Origin: Alkalimonas mucilaginosa
GTDB taxonomy: Bacteria > Pseudomonadota > Gammaproteobacteria > Enterobacterales > Alteromonadaceae
Reading direction: 5' to 3'
Assembly: GCF_036327005.1 (NCBI RefSeq)
Contig: NZ_JAUGZK010000004.1
Location: 124,001-188,000, forward strand
DNA length: 64,000 bases
Made by a program: the position numbers and the translations under genes. Positions 41,374 to 49,719 of the stretch are shown piece after piece (the first letter of the stretch is position 1; each line of letters begins with the position of its first letter). The notes beneath the pieces are model-generated. The model made no database searches. It was given only the letters and a program-made list of their open reading frames with translations, and had not been told where the DNA came from.

Positions 41374-41712
41374 ATGAGTGATTTACCTGCCTGTCCGAGC
41401 TGTGGCTCCTCCTATACCTATGAAGATGGGGTGATGTTACTTTGCCCTGAGTGCGGCCATGAATGGCAAGCAGGTGATGAAGCCCAACAAGACGATGCTT
41501 TGGTGGTAAAAGATGCCCATGGCAATCTGTTGCAGGATGGCGACAGCGTAACAGTGATAAAAGATCTGAAAGTGAAGGGCAGTTCCCTGGTAGTAAAAGT
41601 GGGCACCAGGGTAAAGAACATCCGCCTGGTGAATGAAGATCACAACATTGATTGTAAAATTGATGGTATCGGGGCGATGAAGTTAAAATCTGAGTTTGTA
41701 AAAAAAGCCTGA
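41374..41712 (+). CDS. yjdM: Zinc-ribbon protein YjdM (PhnA family)
   Basis: Small cytosolic protein of 112 residues. An N-terminal zinc ribbon (CPSCGSSYTYEDG ... CPECGHEW) is followed by a compact beta domain with DGDSVTVIKDLKVKGSS and VKVGTRVKNIRLV. This is the YjdM/PhnA family, once annotated as alkylphosphonate-uptake protein without functional proof; its real role is unknown. Length matches E. coli YjdM (111). No phn genes are nearby, so a phosphonate role is not supported here. Confidence 0.93.
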   Translation: MSDLPACPSCGSSYTYEDGVMLLCPECGHEWQAGDEAQQDDALVVKDAHGNLLQDGDSVTVIKDLKVKGSSLVVKVGTRVKNIRLVNEDHNIDCKIDGIGAMKLKSEFVKKA

Positions 41713-41745
41713 TTGGACTGTGATTGGCAATGGCAAGGAGCTGAA

Positions 41746-41775
41746 ATGAACGATAGGCGTGATGATGCGAAATAG
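41746..41775 (+). CDS. Possible 9-codon leader ORF before the unknown membrane protein
   Basis: ATG at 41746 has the best ribosome site of the region (AAGGAG, 5 bases upstream) but reads only MNDRRDDAK before a stop. The downstream membrane-protein frame starts within it in another register. It may be a coupling leader, or a sign that a single-base indel has displaced the original start. Confidence 0.3.
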   Translation: MNDRRDDAK

Positions 41776-42301
41776 TCGCCTATCAGGTCATGTCTGGCTA
41801 TTAGTGCCATTGCTGTTGAGCTTTTTTTTCATCTATCAAGTGGCGCTCATTTATTCGGTGATGGCTATGGATTGTACACCGATGGAACAACTTTGGCTGA
41901 CTGAGCGTCGGTTAGGTTTCAACCCTTTCACCTTATTTGCACTGGTGTTTGTACTATTTGGGCTCTGGGCGCTGTTTGAAGTGGCCATTGCATGGCTAGC
42001 TCCCCCTTCGGAGCTGTGGCCTTATCGCATTATCAGCCTGCTGGTTGTGCTCTCAGTGATTGCGATTTTGGCGGCTTTAAGAACACAGTGGGAATACTTT
42101 CAAGTTCAGTGGGGGCAGCGTAATCATCAGGATTTCACCTTTGCATTGATAAAAATGCCAGAGCAGATCTATAAGAATCAATGGTATGAATTTTTGACTG
42201 AATTGCGCTGTGAAGACCCGAGCTTTTTTGAGAGCATGGATTCGGAAGAAGCATGGTATCAGCTGGAAACCCTGTTTTTAGAAGAAAGAAACCCATTGTA
42301 G
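41762..42301 (+). CDS. Membrane protein of unknown function
   Basis: I do not recognise this 179-residue protein. Three hydrophobic segments are visible: WLLVPLLLSFFFIYQVALIY, FTLFALVFVLFGLWALFEVAIAW, and IISLLVVLSVIAILAAL. A C-terminal soluble part is rich in aromatic and acidic residues (QEIYK-like EQIYKNQWYEFLTEL, then EDPSFFESMDSEEAWYQLE). The start is uncertain: GTG 41759 and ATGs at 41762 and 41765 all lack a close ribosome site, the nearest AAGGAG serving the short ORF at 41746. It follows yjdM by about 50 bases and could be cotranscribed. Confidence 0.65.
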   Translation: MMRNSRLSGHVWLLVPLLLSFFFIYQVALIYSVMAMDCTPMEQLWLTERRLGFNPFTLFALVFVLFGLWALFEVAIAWLAPPSELWPYRIISLLVVLSVIAILAALRTQWEYFQVQWGQRNHQDFTFALIKMPEQIYKNQWYEFLTELRCEDPSFFESMDSEEAWYQLETLFLEERNPL

Positions 42302-42587
42302 CGAAGACAGGTCAGCCAGTTACACAACATGATGATATTTGCTGCGGGCATTGAAACATCACAAGATGAAAGTTCAAGGAGTATCTGAATAACCGAAAGA
42401 AATGGATGTGCTCTGTGATATACAGCACTGTGACATTATGGGGTTGGAGCTTGGTGGTTAACTAGGCTGTATTCTTGCTTCGGGTTTCATTGACATTGCA
42501 TATTGGTTGGAATGCAGCATCTTGTTATAGGGTGGTGATCACCTATCTGAAGTGGTTAGCTCAGCTAAAGGTGTGTGCGGTGCACTG
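42302..42587. other. Gene-free convergent interval
   Basis: 286 bases between the converging membrane-protein and yibQ genes. I see no open frame with coding character and no clear terminator. Short palindromes GGTGATCACC and TTAGCT-C-AGCTAA occur near the right end. Confidence 0.5.
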
Positions 42588-43361
42588 TTACTCTAGGGCT
42601 GCTACCGCAGGTGCCGTGTAACCCGCGGCAATGACACGGTGTTCTTTTGGTAAGAATGCTGAAATCGGTACCAACTCTATTCCAAGCTCCGGTAGTTTAG
42701 CCAATTTTTGTTGTAAAAAATGGTACGTTTCCGGGTAGGGATGACCAATGGCAATAGCTTTGTTGTGTTGTCTGGCTATGCGGATAAGTTGATCAAACTG
42801 TTGTTGCAAGGCCTCTTCGCTGACGTCGTTATCCAAAAACACATGCCGGCTCAGGCTGGTAACGCCATGTTGCCTGGCCTGGTGGCGTGCCCGGCTTTGC
42901 ACCGTGGTCAGGCTATCGACAAAAAATAACTGCCGTTGATGCAAATATTGCATTAACCAGGCCATCGGTTGGTCCAGCTCGGTCAACAGGCTGCCCATAT
43001 GGTTATTCACACCAATGGCGTAGGGGATATCCTGCAAGGCCAGGCTAAGCTGGTGGGTAAATTCAGCCTGAGTCATATCCCGGGTAAGCCCACCTGGTCC
43101 CAGAGCTTTGCCATTGCTGGCTTGCATTGGCATATGCAGCATCACATCCTTGCGCTGACTGTAAGCCAATTGAGCGGATTGCTGACCGTAAGGTGTAAAG
43201 GGCAGGATCGCAATGGTCAGGGGATAGGGCAGGCGTACCATATCCAGATCACTACGCTGATAGCCAATATCGTCAATGATAATGGCAATTTGTGGTTTGG
43301 CTGCCGCACTGGTGCAGCAGCCAAGCAGACACAGCAAGAGCAGTTTTAGTAATCCGTGCAC
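42588..43361 (-). CDS. yibQ: Divergent polysaccharide deacetylase family protein YibQ
   Basis: Secreted protein of 257 residues with a signal peptide (to about 21) and a divergent NodB-like fold: IAIIIDDIGY, ITIAILPF-type PLTIAILPFTPY, VMLHMPMQA, GVNNHMGS, FFVDSLTT, and AIGHPYPET. Metal-site residues (DD, His of HMPMQ and NNHMGS) are retained, though enzymatic activity is unproven for the family. It starts with GTG. It is the last gene of gpmI-envC-yibQ, the same order as in E. coli, with a gene-free 134-base gap after envC. Confidence 0.92.
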   Translation of the reverse strand: MHGLLKLLLLCLLGCCTSAAAKPQIAIIIDDIGYQRSDLDMVRLPYPLTIAILPFTPYGQQSAQLAYSQRKDVMLHMPMQASNGKALGPGGLTRDMTQAEFTHQLSLALQDIPYAIGVNNHMGSLLTELDQPMAWLMQYLHQRQLFFVDSLTTVQSRARHQARQHGVTSLSRHVFLDNDVSEEALQQQFDQLIRIARQHNKAIAIGHPYPETYHFLQQKLAKLPELGIELVPISAFLPKEHRVIAAGYTAPAVAALE

Positions 43362-43495
43362 AGTTCGCGCTCGTTTTTATTGTTGGTAGTAAAAGTACTG
43401 TCAGGTACTTCACCTTTAGCTCGTGGTGCCATTATAAATCGTTTTTCCGGCAGGGGAAGCGCAAATTGGTCACCATCCAGGCTGGCCATACCAAG

Positions 43496-44626
43496 CTAGC
43501 GACTTTGCAACCAGGCTTGTGGATTAACGGCCTCACCTTTTTCGCGGATCTCAAAATAGACGCCGGCTGTAGCCTGGCCACCGCTGCGGCCGACCTGGGC
43601 GATTTGCTCTCCTGCCATAACTTGCTCCCCTGGCTCTTTGAGTAAGGATTGGTTGTGGCCATACAAGCTCATAAAGCCATCACCGTGGTCGAGTACCAGC
43701 ACCCAGCCATAGCCTTTTAACCAGTCGGCATAGATCACCTGGCCATTGGCGATGGCACTGACGGCACTGCCTTCGGTACCCTCAATAAGCACTCCTCGTG
43801 AGCGAAGCCCGCCCTGGCGCAGCTCATTAAAACGTTGCAGTAAACGACCTTGGAGCGGCCATTGCAACTGGCCTTTGAGCGCAGTCAAACCAGCCAGTTG
43901 CACCTGCTGAGCTTTGGCTTTTAAAGCGTCAATAGTGGCTTGCAGGCTGCTCTCATTCTGGCGTAAATAGCTTAGTTGTTGCCCTTGTTCTTGCAGCAAA
44001 TGTTGCAACGAACGAATAGTGCTTTGTTGCTCGGTACGCGCTTGCTGCAACTGCTGCTGACGTTGTTGCAGTGCCTGCAACTGATTTTCCAATTGCTGCT
44101 GACGTGAGTGCAGTTCTTGTTGTACTTGCGTCAGTTGCCCGGCGGTCTGCCGGATAGCGTGCAGTTGTTGCATTCTGGCTCTGTTAAAGTACTGATAGTA
44201 GGTGAGTACCCGCTCCAGTTGCCTGGCATCCTGTTGATTTAACAGCATCTGACTGTAATCATGCTGGCCCAGTTGGTAGGCACTGCGTAACTGTGTTGCC
44301 AACTGTTGTTGCTGTTGCCCAAACTGTTGTTCCAATGCTTGTTGCTCGGCAACCAGTTGTTGCATCCGCTGCTGCGTTTCAGCCAGCGCCTGTTGCTGCT
44401 GCTGTACTTGCTGACCGGCTTGTGCCAGGGTTCGATCGGCTTGCTGCAACTGCTGCTCTGCTTGTTGCAGGGCCTGTTGCTGTTGTTTTAGTTGCTGTTC
44501 CGTCTGACGAATGGATGCCTGCACTTCTGCCAGCTCTTGCTCCGAGCTGGTGCGGGGATCACTCGCTGCTGGCGCTGCTATCAGCAGAGACAGCAGACCA
44601 AACAGCATGGATGCTCGTGGCGGCAT
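43496..44626 (-). CDS. envC: Murein hydrolase activator EnvC
   Basis: Periplasmic activator of amidases AmiA and AmiB at the division septum, controlled by FtsEX. A signal peptide (to about 22) is followed by a long Gln-rich coiled coil (about 25-230, with stretches such as QQALQQAEQQLQQADRTLAQ) and a C-terminal LytM domain with GWVLVLDHGDGFMSLYGHN and GGQATAGVYFEIR. The LytM domain is expected to lack catalytic zinc ligands, as in other EnvC. 376 residues (E. coli 419). It begins 3 bases after gpmI. AmiB, FtsE and FtsX are encoded elsewhere in this window. Confidence 0.95.
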   Translation of the reverse strand: MPPRASMLFGLLSLLIAAPAASDPRTSSEQELAEVQASIRQTEQQLKQQQQALQQAEQQLQQADRTLAQAGQQVQQQQQALAETQQRMQQLVAEQQALEQQFGQQQQQLATQLRSAYQLGQHDYSQMLLNQQDARQLERVLTYYQYFNRARMQQLHAIRQTAGQLTQVQQELHSRQQQLENQLQALQQRQQQLQQARTEQQSTIRSLQHLLQEQGQQLSYLRQNESSLQATIDALKAKAQQVQLAGLTALKGQLQWPLQGRLLQRFNELRQGGLRSRGVLIEGTEGSAVSAIANGQVIYADWLKGYGWVLVLDHGDGFMSLYGHNQSLLKEPGEQVMAGEQIAQVGRSGGQATAGVYFEIREKGEAVNPQAWLQSR

Positions 44627-44629
44627 CTG

Positions 44630-46174
44630 TCAGCTTAACTCAAACAGGCTGTGGCCTGTCATTTCGGCAGGAATAGCCATATCGATCAGACGCAGCATGG
44701 TTGGTGCGATATCACTTAAGATCCCATGTTGGGCCGCCTTGGCCGGCCGGCCAACATAAATCAGTGGCACCGGGCAGCTGGTATGAGCGGTATGTGCCTG
44801 ACCGGAGTGGTGATCGGTCATTTGTTCGGCATTGCCATGATCGGCGGTGATCAGGCATTCACCCCCCACCTGTTGCAGAGCCTCTACCACCCGGCCTATG
44901 CAGTGATCTACCGCTTCAACAGCTTGAATGGCTGCTGACAGGATGCCGGTATGACCAACCATGTCACCATTCGGGTAGTTGCAGATGATGACATCAAATT
45001 TCCCACTGTGAATAGCTTCGACCAGGCGGTCGGTCAATTCCTCAGAGCTCATTTCAGGCTGCAGATCATAAGTTGCTACTTGCGGAGAGGGAATTAAAAT
45101 ACGCTCTTCGCCAGAGAAAAGCTCTTCGCGACCACCGCTGAAGAAGAAGGTGACATGGGCGTACTTTTCCGTTTCAGAAATCCGCAACTGGGTTTTCTGG
45201 TGTTTAGCCAACCATTCACCCAGTACATTGTCCAGCGCCTCAGGCGGGAAGGCTGCAGGTGCTTTCAGCTCGGCAGAGTACTCGGTTAAGGTTGTAAACT
45301 GGCTTAATTGCGGACGCTGTCCCCGGTCAAAGCCGGTAAAGTCTGATTGCACAAACACCTGGCTCAATTGACGGGCTCGATCGGCCCGGAAGTTCATAAA
45401 AATCAGGCTGTCGCCATCACACATGCGGATAAGATCCCCTTGTGTATCGGTGATAGCTGTGGGTTTTACAAACTCATCGTTTTCATCTCTTTGGTAGGCT
45501 TGCTGCAAAGCGCTGATGGCATCACCACTGCGGTAATCAGCCTGCCCCTGTGTTAGCAAACGATAGGCTTTTTCAACCCGATCCCAACGATTGTCCCGAT
45601 CCATGGCGTAATAACGGCCCACTATGGAGGCGATTTGGCCGCATTGCTGCTGTGTGAAATAATCTTGTATCCGCTGCAATGAAGCCTCAGCACTGCGAGG
45701 TGGAGTGTCACGCCCATCTAAGAAAGCATGAAGATAAACCTTGCTGGCTCCCTGCGCCCTTGCCATCTCCAGTATGGCGAGCAGGTGGTCTTCGTGACTG
45801 TGTACACCGCCTGGTGACAATAAGCCCATCACATGCACGGCACCCTTTGCGGCAACCGCTTTGGCAATGGCTTGTTGCAACACCGGGTTCTGCTGAAAGC
45901 TGCCGTCCTGAATGGCTTTGGTTACCCGGGTAAAGTCCTGATAGACGATGCGACCGGCACCCAGATTGACATGACCAACTTCGGAGTTGCCCATTTGACC
46001 ATCGGGTAAGCCAACATCCATGCCAGAGCCTGAAATCAAGGTATGCGGGTACTCTTGCCACAGGCGGTCCATCACTGGTGTAGCCGCTTGAGCTATGGCA
46101 TTGGCATCCTTGTCTTCACGGTAACCCCAGCCATCCAGAATCATCAATACTAACGGTTTTTTTGCCTGGCTCAT
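44630..46174 (-). CDS. gpmI: 2,3-bisphosphoglycerate-independent phosphoglycerate mutase
   Basis: Interconverts 3- and 2-phosphoglycerate in glycolysis using two Mn ions. The alkaline-phosphatase fold shows LMILDGWGYRED (metal), the phosphoserine in GQMGNSEVGHVNLGAGR, FLDGRDTPPRSA, FMNFRADRARQ, and the C-terminal metal ligands in NYPNGDMVGHTG and ITADHGNAEQM. 514 residues, identical in length to E. coli GpmM. First gene of gpmI-envC-yibQ and divergent from yibN. Confidence 0.97.
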   Translation of the reverse strand: MSQAKKPLVLMILDGWGYREDKDANAIAQAATPVMDRLWQEYPHTLISGSGMDVGLPDGQMGNSEVGHVNLGAGRIVYQDFTRVTKAIQDGSFQQNPVLQQAIAKAVAAKGAVHVMGLLSPGGVHSHEDHLLAILEMARAQGASKVYLHAFLDGRDTPPRSAEASLQRIQDYFTQQQCGQIASIVGRYYAMDRDNRWDRVEKAYRLLTQGQADYRSGDAISALQQAYQRDENDEFVKPTAITDTQGDLIRMCDGDSLIFMNFRADRARQLSQVFVQSDFTGFDRGQRPQLSQFTTLTEYSAELKAPAAFPPEALDNVLGEWLAKHQKTQLRISETEKYAHVTFFFSGGREELFSGEERILIPSPQVATYDLQPEMSSEELTDRLVEAIHSGKFDVIICNYPNGDMVGHTGILSAAIQAVEAVDHCIGRVVEALQQVGGECLITADHGNAEQMTDHHSGQAHTAHTSCPVPLIYVGRPAKAAQHGILSDIAPTMLRLIDMAIPAEMTGHSLFELS

Positions 46175-46336
46175 GCTGTTGATTTCTCCATCGTGTTAGG
46201 CCTCGTTCTTTGTCATTTATCTTACCTGTTTTTTCTGCAGGCTGCAGCCCTCAAGCTGGGCTGATGGGGCTGTTTTATTGATGCAAAGCGGGTATACTCT
46301 TGCTCTTTCAATTTGCTAAGAGTGCAAGAGAGCGTC

Positions 46337-46768
46337 ATGGAGCAGTGGATAGAATTTATCGGCAACAACCTTATATTAAGTCTGATCTGGGCTGCGTTGG
46401 CATTTATGTTGATTTTTGGCATGATCAAAGCCCGCTTGTCCAACATCAAACTGGTGAGTCCAACTGAGCTGACCATGCTGGTGAACCGACAAAATGCAGC
46501 GGTGCTCGATATTCGCCCGGAAGCAGATTACACCAAAGGTCATATCACCGCCGCTAAGCACTTGCCATTAGACGACATTATTCAAGGCAAGGCCAAGGGG
46601 CTTGAAAAGCTTAAAGCCAACCCCATTATTGTAGTCTGTCAAGCTGGTATTTCCGCACAAAAAGCCGCCGCTGCTCTGGCGAAGCAAGGTTGTAGTGAGG
46701 TCAGAGTGTTACAAGGCGGAATGAACAGCTGGCTTGGCGCAAGTTTACCTGTTGTTCGTGCAAAGTGA
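46337..46768 (+). CDS. yibN: Rhodanese-like membrane-anchored protein YibN
   Basis: A 143-residue protein with one N-terminal membrane segment (LILSLIWAALAFMLIFGMI) and a cytosolic rhodanese domain. The domain includes VLDIRPEADYTKGHI and the active-site loop VVCQAGISAQKAA, whose Cys would carry persulfide sulfur. Length equals E. coli YibN. ATG 46337 (AGAGAG upstream) is chosen over an upstream ATG at 46313. First gene of the yibN-grxC-secB operon, with an 8-base gap to grxC. Physiological role is not settled. Confidence 0.94.
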   Translation: MEQWIEFIGNNLILSLIWAALAFMLIFGMIKARLSNIKLVSPTELTMLVNRQNAAVLDIRPEADYTKGHITAAKHLPLDDIIQGKAKGLEKLKANPIIVVCQAGISAQKAAAALAKQGCSEVRVLQGGMNSWLGASLPVVRAK

Positions 46769-46776
46769 GGAACCCT

Positions 46777-47031
46777 ATGGCAGACGTAACTATTTACACC
46801 AAGGCGTATTGTCCTTATTGTGTTCGCGCAGTGACACTTCTCAACAGCAAAGGAGTAGCATTTCAGGAGATCCGTATTGATGTTCAGCCTGAACTGCGCC
46901 CGCAGATGATTGAAAAGGCCGGTGGCCGTAGCACGGTGCCGCAAATCTTTATCAATGATCAACACATTGGTGGATGCGATGATCTGGTTGCGCTGGATGC
47001 GGCCGGCAAACTGGACCCGCTATTTAATTAA
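46777..47031 (+). CDS. grxC: Glutaredoxin 3
   Basis: Glutathione-dependent thiol-disulfide oxidoreductase. 84 residues (E. coli 83). The dithiol active site CPYC is in YTKAYCPYCVRAV; glutathione-binding residues follow in RSTVPQIFIN (cis-Pro) and IGGCDDLVAL. The start is ATG 46777 with TGAGGAA 5 bases upstream; the open frame begins four codons earlier at a GTG. It lies between yibN and secB, the conserved order. Confidence 0.96.
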   Translation: MADVTIYTKAYCPYCVRAVTLLNSKGVAFQEIRIDVQPELRPQMIEKAGGRSTVPQIFINDQHIGGCDDLVALDAAGKLDPLFN

Positions 47032-47057
47032 ATGAATCAATATTTTTAGGACTTATC

Positions 47058-47555
47058 ATGGCCGAACAACAAGCAAACGGCGTTGCATCAGAGCAACAGG
47101 ATCCACAAGCACTTCAATTTGCCATTCAGCGTATTTTTGTGAAAGACATTTCGTTTGAAGCTCCTAATGCGCCAGCCATCTTCCGCAAAGAGTGGAAGCC
47201 AGAAGTTAAGCTGGATTTAGATACCCGCAGTGACAAACTGGAAGACGATGTTTATCAGGTGACTCTGTCATTGACCGTGACCGCCACTGTCGGTGACGAA
47301 ACTGCTTTTCTGTGTGAAGTGCAGCAAGCCGGTATTTTCAGTATCGCACAATTACCAGAAAATCAGCTGGCGCATATGCTGGCGTCGTTCTGCCCAAACA
47401 TTTTGTTCCCCTACGCGCGTGAGGCAGTTTCTAACCTGGTGAACCGTGGTACTTTCCCGCAGCTAAACCTGGCTCCGGTAAACTTTGATGCTCTGTTTGC
47501 TCAGTATGTACAAAAGCGTCAGGCAGAAGCGGGCGAAGCTCCACAAATCAACTAA
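47058..47555 (+). CDS. secB: Protein-export chaperone SecB
   Basis: Tetrameric chaperone that keeps precursor proteins unfolded and delivers them to SecA. The core is clear: FAIQRIFVKDISFEAPNAP, YQVTLSLTVTATV, CEVQQAGIFSI, CPNILFPYAREAVSNLVNRGTFPQL-like segment and NLAPVNFDALF. 165 residues (E. coli 155), with extra residues at both ends. It ends the yibN-grxC-secB operon at a long hairpin terminator; gpsA, which follows secB in E. coli, is absent. Confidence 0.97.
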   Translation: MAEQQANGVASEQQDPQALQFAIQRIFVKDISFEAPNAPAIFRKEWKPEVKLDLDTRSDKLEDDVYQVTLSLTVTATVGDETAFLCEVQQAGIFSIAQLPENQLAHMLASFCPNILFPYAREAVSNLVNRGTFPQLNLAPVNFDALFAQYVQKRQAEAGEAPQIN

Positions 47556-47573
47556 GTGATTCCGCTTTTAGTG

Positions 47574-47616
47574 ACAACATAAAAAACGCGCTCTGACAGC
47601 GCGTTTTTTATGTTGT
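47574..47616. terminator. Bidirectional terminator between secB and the GGDEF-EAL gene
   Basis: A 19-bp perfect inverted repeat (47574-47592 with 47598-47616, 5-base loop) whose inner part is GC-rich and whose middle is A6/T6. It can end transcription from both converging genes. Confidence 0.92.
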
Positions 47617-47632
47617 ACAACTGTATTCACTG

Positions 47633-49480
47633 TCAGCCCGATTTTTGCTGGATGGCTCTGGATTCCCGGGTGAGTACTGCTGCCAGCTCGGAAGGCAAAA
47701 CAGCCTTACTGAACACGTGGCCCTGGATGGTTTCACAGCCCATCACATGCAGCAAATAGGCCTGCATCTCATTTTCAACCTGACAGGCAACAACGGACAA
47801 CTGCAAATAGCCAGCCATGCGGATCAGACTTGCTGTGATGTTACGATCTTGCTCCGATTGCTCCAGCTTTTGTATCAGGCGGCCATCAATCTTGATCTGA
47901 TCAAAAGGGTAATCCCTTAGATGTTGTAAGGCTGATAAACCGCTACCAAAGCGGTCCAGCACCAGAAAAAAACCGGCTGCTTTGGCGTTGGCTAAAATCT
48001 GCTTGCTGAGTTCTGGTTGCTCGGTCAGGATGCTTTGATCCAGTTCCAATTCGAACTGTTCTGGTGAAAGATTATGCTGCTGTATCCGTTGCAAGTATTG
48101 CGCTAAAAAGCTTGGCTGGAAAAAAGTCTGATTGGCTATATTCAATGCCAGCCGGCCGCGCATTAGTCCTGTGCTTTGCCATTGAGCCAACTGCTGGCAA
48201 GCTTGTTGCAGCACCATCTGATCCAACTGCACCATGCACTGGCTTTCAGAGGCAATGGGGATAAATTGTTGGGGTAATAATAAGCCGCGTTTGGGGTGTT
48301 GCCAGCGAACCAGTGCCTCAAGCCCGGTAACTCGGTTGCTGCTAACGCAGAGCTTTGGCTGGTAGCTAAGGCGTAGTTGATGCTGTTGCAAAGCCTGTTG
48401 CAGCTCTTGCTCCAGGGCAAAAGACTCACTGGTGCGGGGCAGAGCCGCCTGATGAAAGAACTGCACGGGTTGGGCATCGGTAACCTGACTACGCTGCAAG
48501 GCATGATCAGCACTGCGCAGTAATTGATCATAGCTGTGACCATCTTCGGGATACAATGCAATTCCCAGGCATGGATTCAGTGCCATCTGTGACGATGCCG
48601 CCAGCGCGGACAATAGCCGCTGGGCCAGCCGGTAACTTTGCAAATCAATACGCTGACTGACTAAATGTGCCGGCAGCAACACAGCAAACTCATTGCTACT
48701 AAGGCGGGCCAGTATGGCCCCATGGGGTACTTCAGCACGGATCGTTGCAGCTAATTCGGCCAGTGGTATCTGGTGCTGCAGCTCATGGGAGGATAAGGCC
48801 TCAATACGCAAAATCATAACCGCGAATCTTGGGTGTTGCTCCGAAACGGTTTGTATTTCCCGCTCCAGGTAGTCTAAAAATACGGCTCGATTGGGCAGCC
48901 GGGTTCCCGGATCCTTGGTATTCACCCGTCGCAACTCCAGCTCGCTCATTTTCCGGGCACTGATGTCGCAGAAGGTTGCCATATACAATGCCGCTTGCGA
49001 TTTGGTCGCCACACGAATACAACTGATAGCCAAATCCAAAGCAAAGACTTGCTGATTGGCTTTTCTGCTCCAGATCTCGCCACGCCAGTGCTGATGTTTT
49101 AGTAAAGCTTTTTGAATCGCACGTGCGATATTCTCTGGTTCGCCTTTGCTGTTAAACAGTTTAAGAGGCTGACCTATCGCCTGAGCATCAGTCAAGCCGG
49201 TAATGGCAGTAAAGGCGGGATTCACTTGCAGCATGTGCAGCTCGGCATTAAGCAGGCAGACAGCATCCTGATGGTGTTGCATGAAGTTATCAAGTTGCTG
49301 GGATTTTTGCATTGAACTGCGTAGTTTCCACCCTAAAATCAGGCACAGGATGCTAAGAAAAAGCAGCGCCAGGGAGCCTGGTAAAGAGACATAAGGAAAC
49401 TGATACGCCGCCGCCGCCGGCCAGCTCGCAGCCAGCAAGGAGCCAAAACAAAGTAGGCGGCAGAACAGTGCCATGATCAC
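47633..49480 (-). CDS. Membrane PAS-GGDEF-EAL protein with degenerate motifs
   Basis: A 615-residue protein: N-terminal signal or membrane segment, a second membrane helix (SLALLFLSILCLILGW), a PAS domain (about 65-170), a GGDEF domain (about 185-340) and an EAL domain (about 355-600). The GGDEF motif reads SSNEF, so diguanylate cyclase activity is improbable. In the EAL domain LEALVRWQHP and KIDGR are kept, but the DDFG loop reads LDRFGSG and the AEGVE motif reads ACQVE, losing a metal Asp and a catalytic Glu. It probably works as a cyclic-di-GMP or protein sensor. It starts GTG (49480) or ATG (49474). Confidence 0.88.
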   Translation of the reverse strand: MIMALFCRLLCFGSLLAASWPAAAAYQFPYVSLPGSLALLFLSILCLILGWKLRSSMQKSQQLDNFMQHHQDAVCLLNAELHMLQVNPAFTAITGLTDAQAIGQPLKLFNSKGEPENIARAIQKALLKHQHWRGEIWSRKANQQVFALDLAISCIRVATKSQAALYMATFCDISARKMSELELRRVNTKDPGTRLPNRAVFLDYLEREIQTVSEQHPRFAVMILRIEALSSHELQHQIPLAELAATIRAEVPHGAILARLSSNEFAVLLPAHLVSQRIDLQSYRLAQRLLSALAASSQMALNPCLGIALYPEDGHSYDQLLRSADHALQRSQVTDAQPVQFFHQAALPRTSESFALEQELQQALQQHQLRLSYQPKLCVSSNRVTGLEALVRWQHPKRGLLLPQQFIPIASESQCMVQLDQMVLQQACQQLAQWQSTGLMRGRLALNIANQTFFQPSFLAQYLQRIQQHNLSPEQFELELDQSILTEQPELSKQILANAKAAGFFLVLDRFGSGLSALQHLRDYPFDQIKIDGRLIQKLEQSEQDRNITASLIRMAGYLQLSVVACQVENEMQAYLLHVMGCETIQGHVFSKAVLPSELAAVLTRESRAIQQKSG

Positions 49481-49719
49481 AACATCCCTGTGTATACAAA
49501 AAAACCGAATTTAACTATAGCGCTCGCTTGTACGGAAAAGCAACTGTTAATCCCATTTCTACAGCACTTTGTCGAACAATTTGTTTAAGTGCAAGCTAAT
49601 GTGACATTAAGTGTCGGAAGGCTTTACATAAGCGGTGCATGGCGAGTGAGTTAGGGCTGTCTTTCTGCTATATTTCAATCGTTTTCTGCGCAGCCAAACT
49701 ATTGTTATGAGGTTCCCCT

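Noticed and set aside
41374..41712. Phosphonate-utilisation gene phnA
   Set aside because: The family name is historical; no phn genes are present and the protein is a YjdM-type zinc ribbon.
42302..42587. Remnant gene or small RNA in the convergent gap
   Set aside because: No coding signal, promoter pair or terminator hairpin could be supported.
43432..44726. Low-complexity Gln-rich region as a DNA repeat or pseudogene
   Set aside because: It encodes the regular coiled coil of an intact EnvC.
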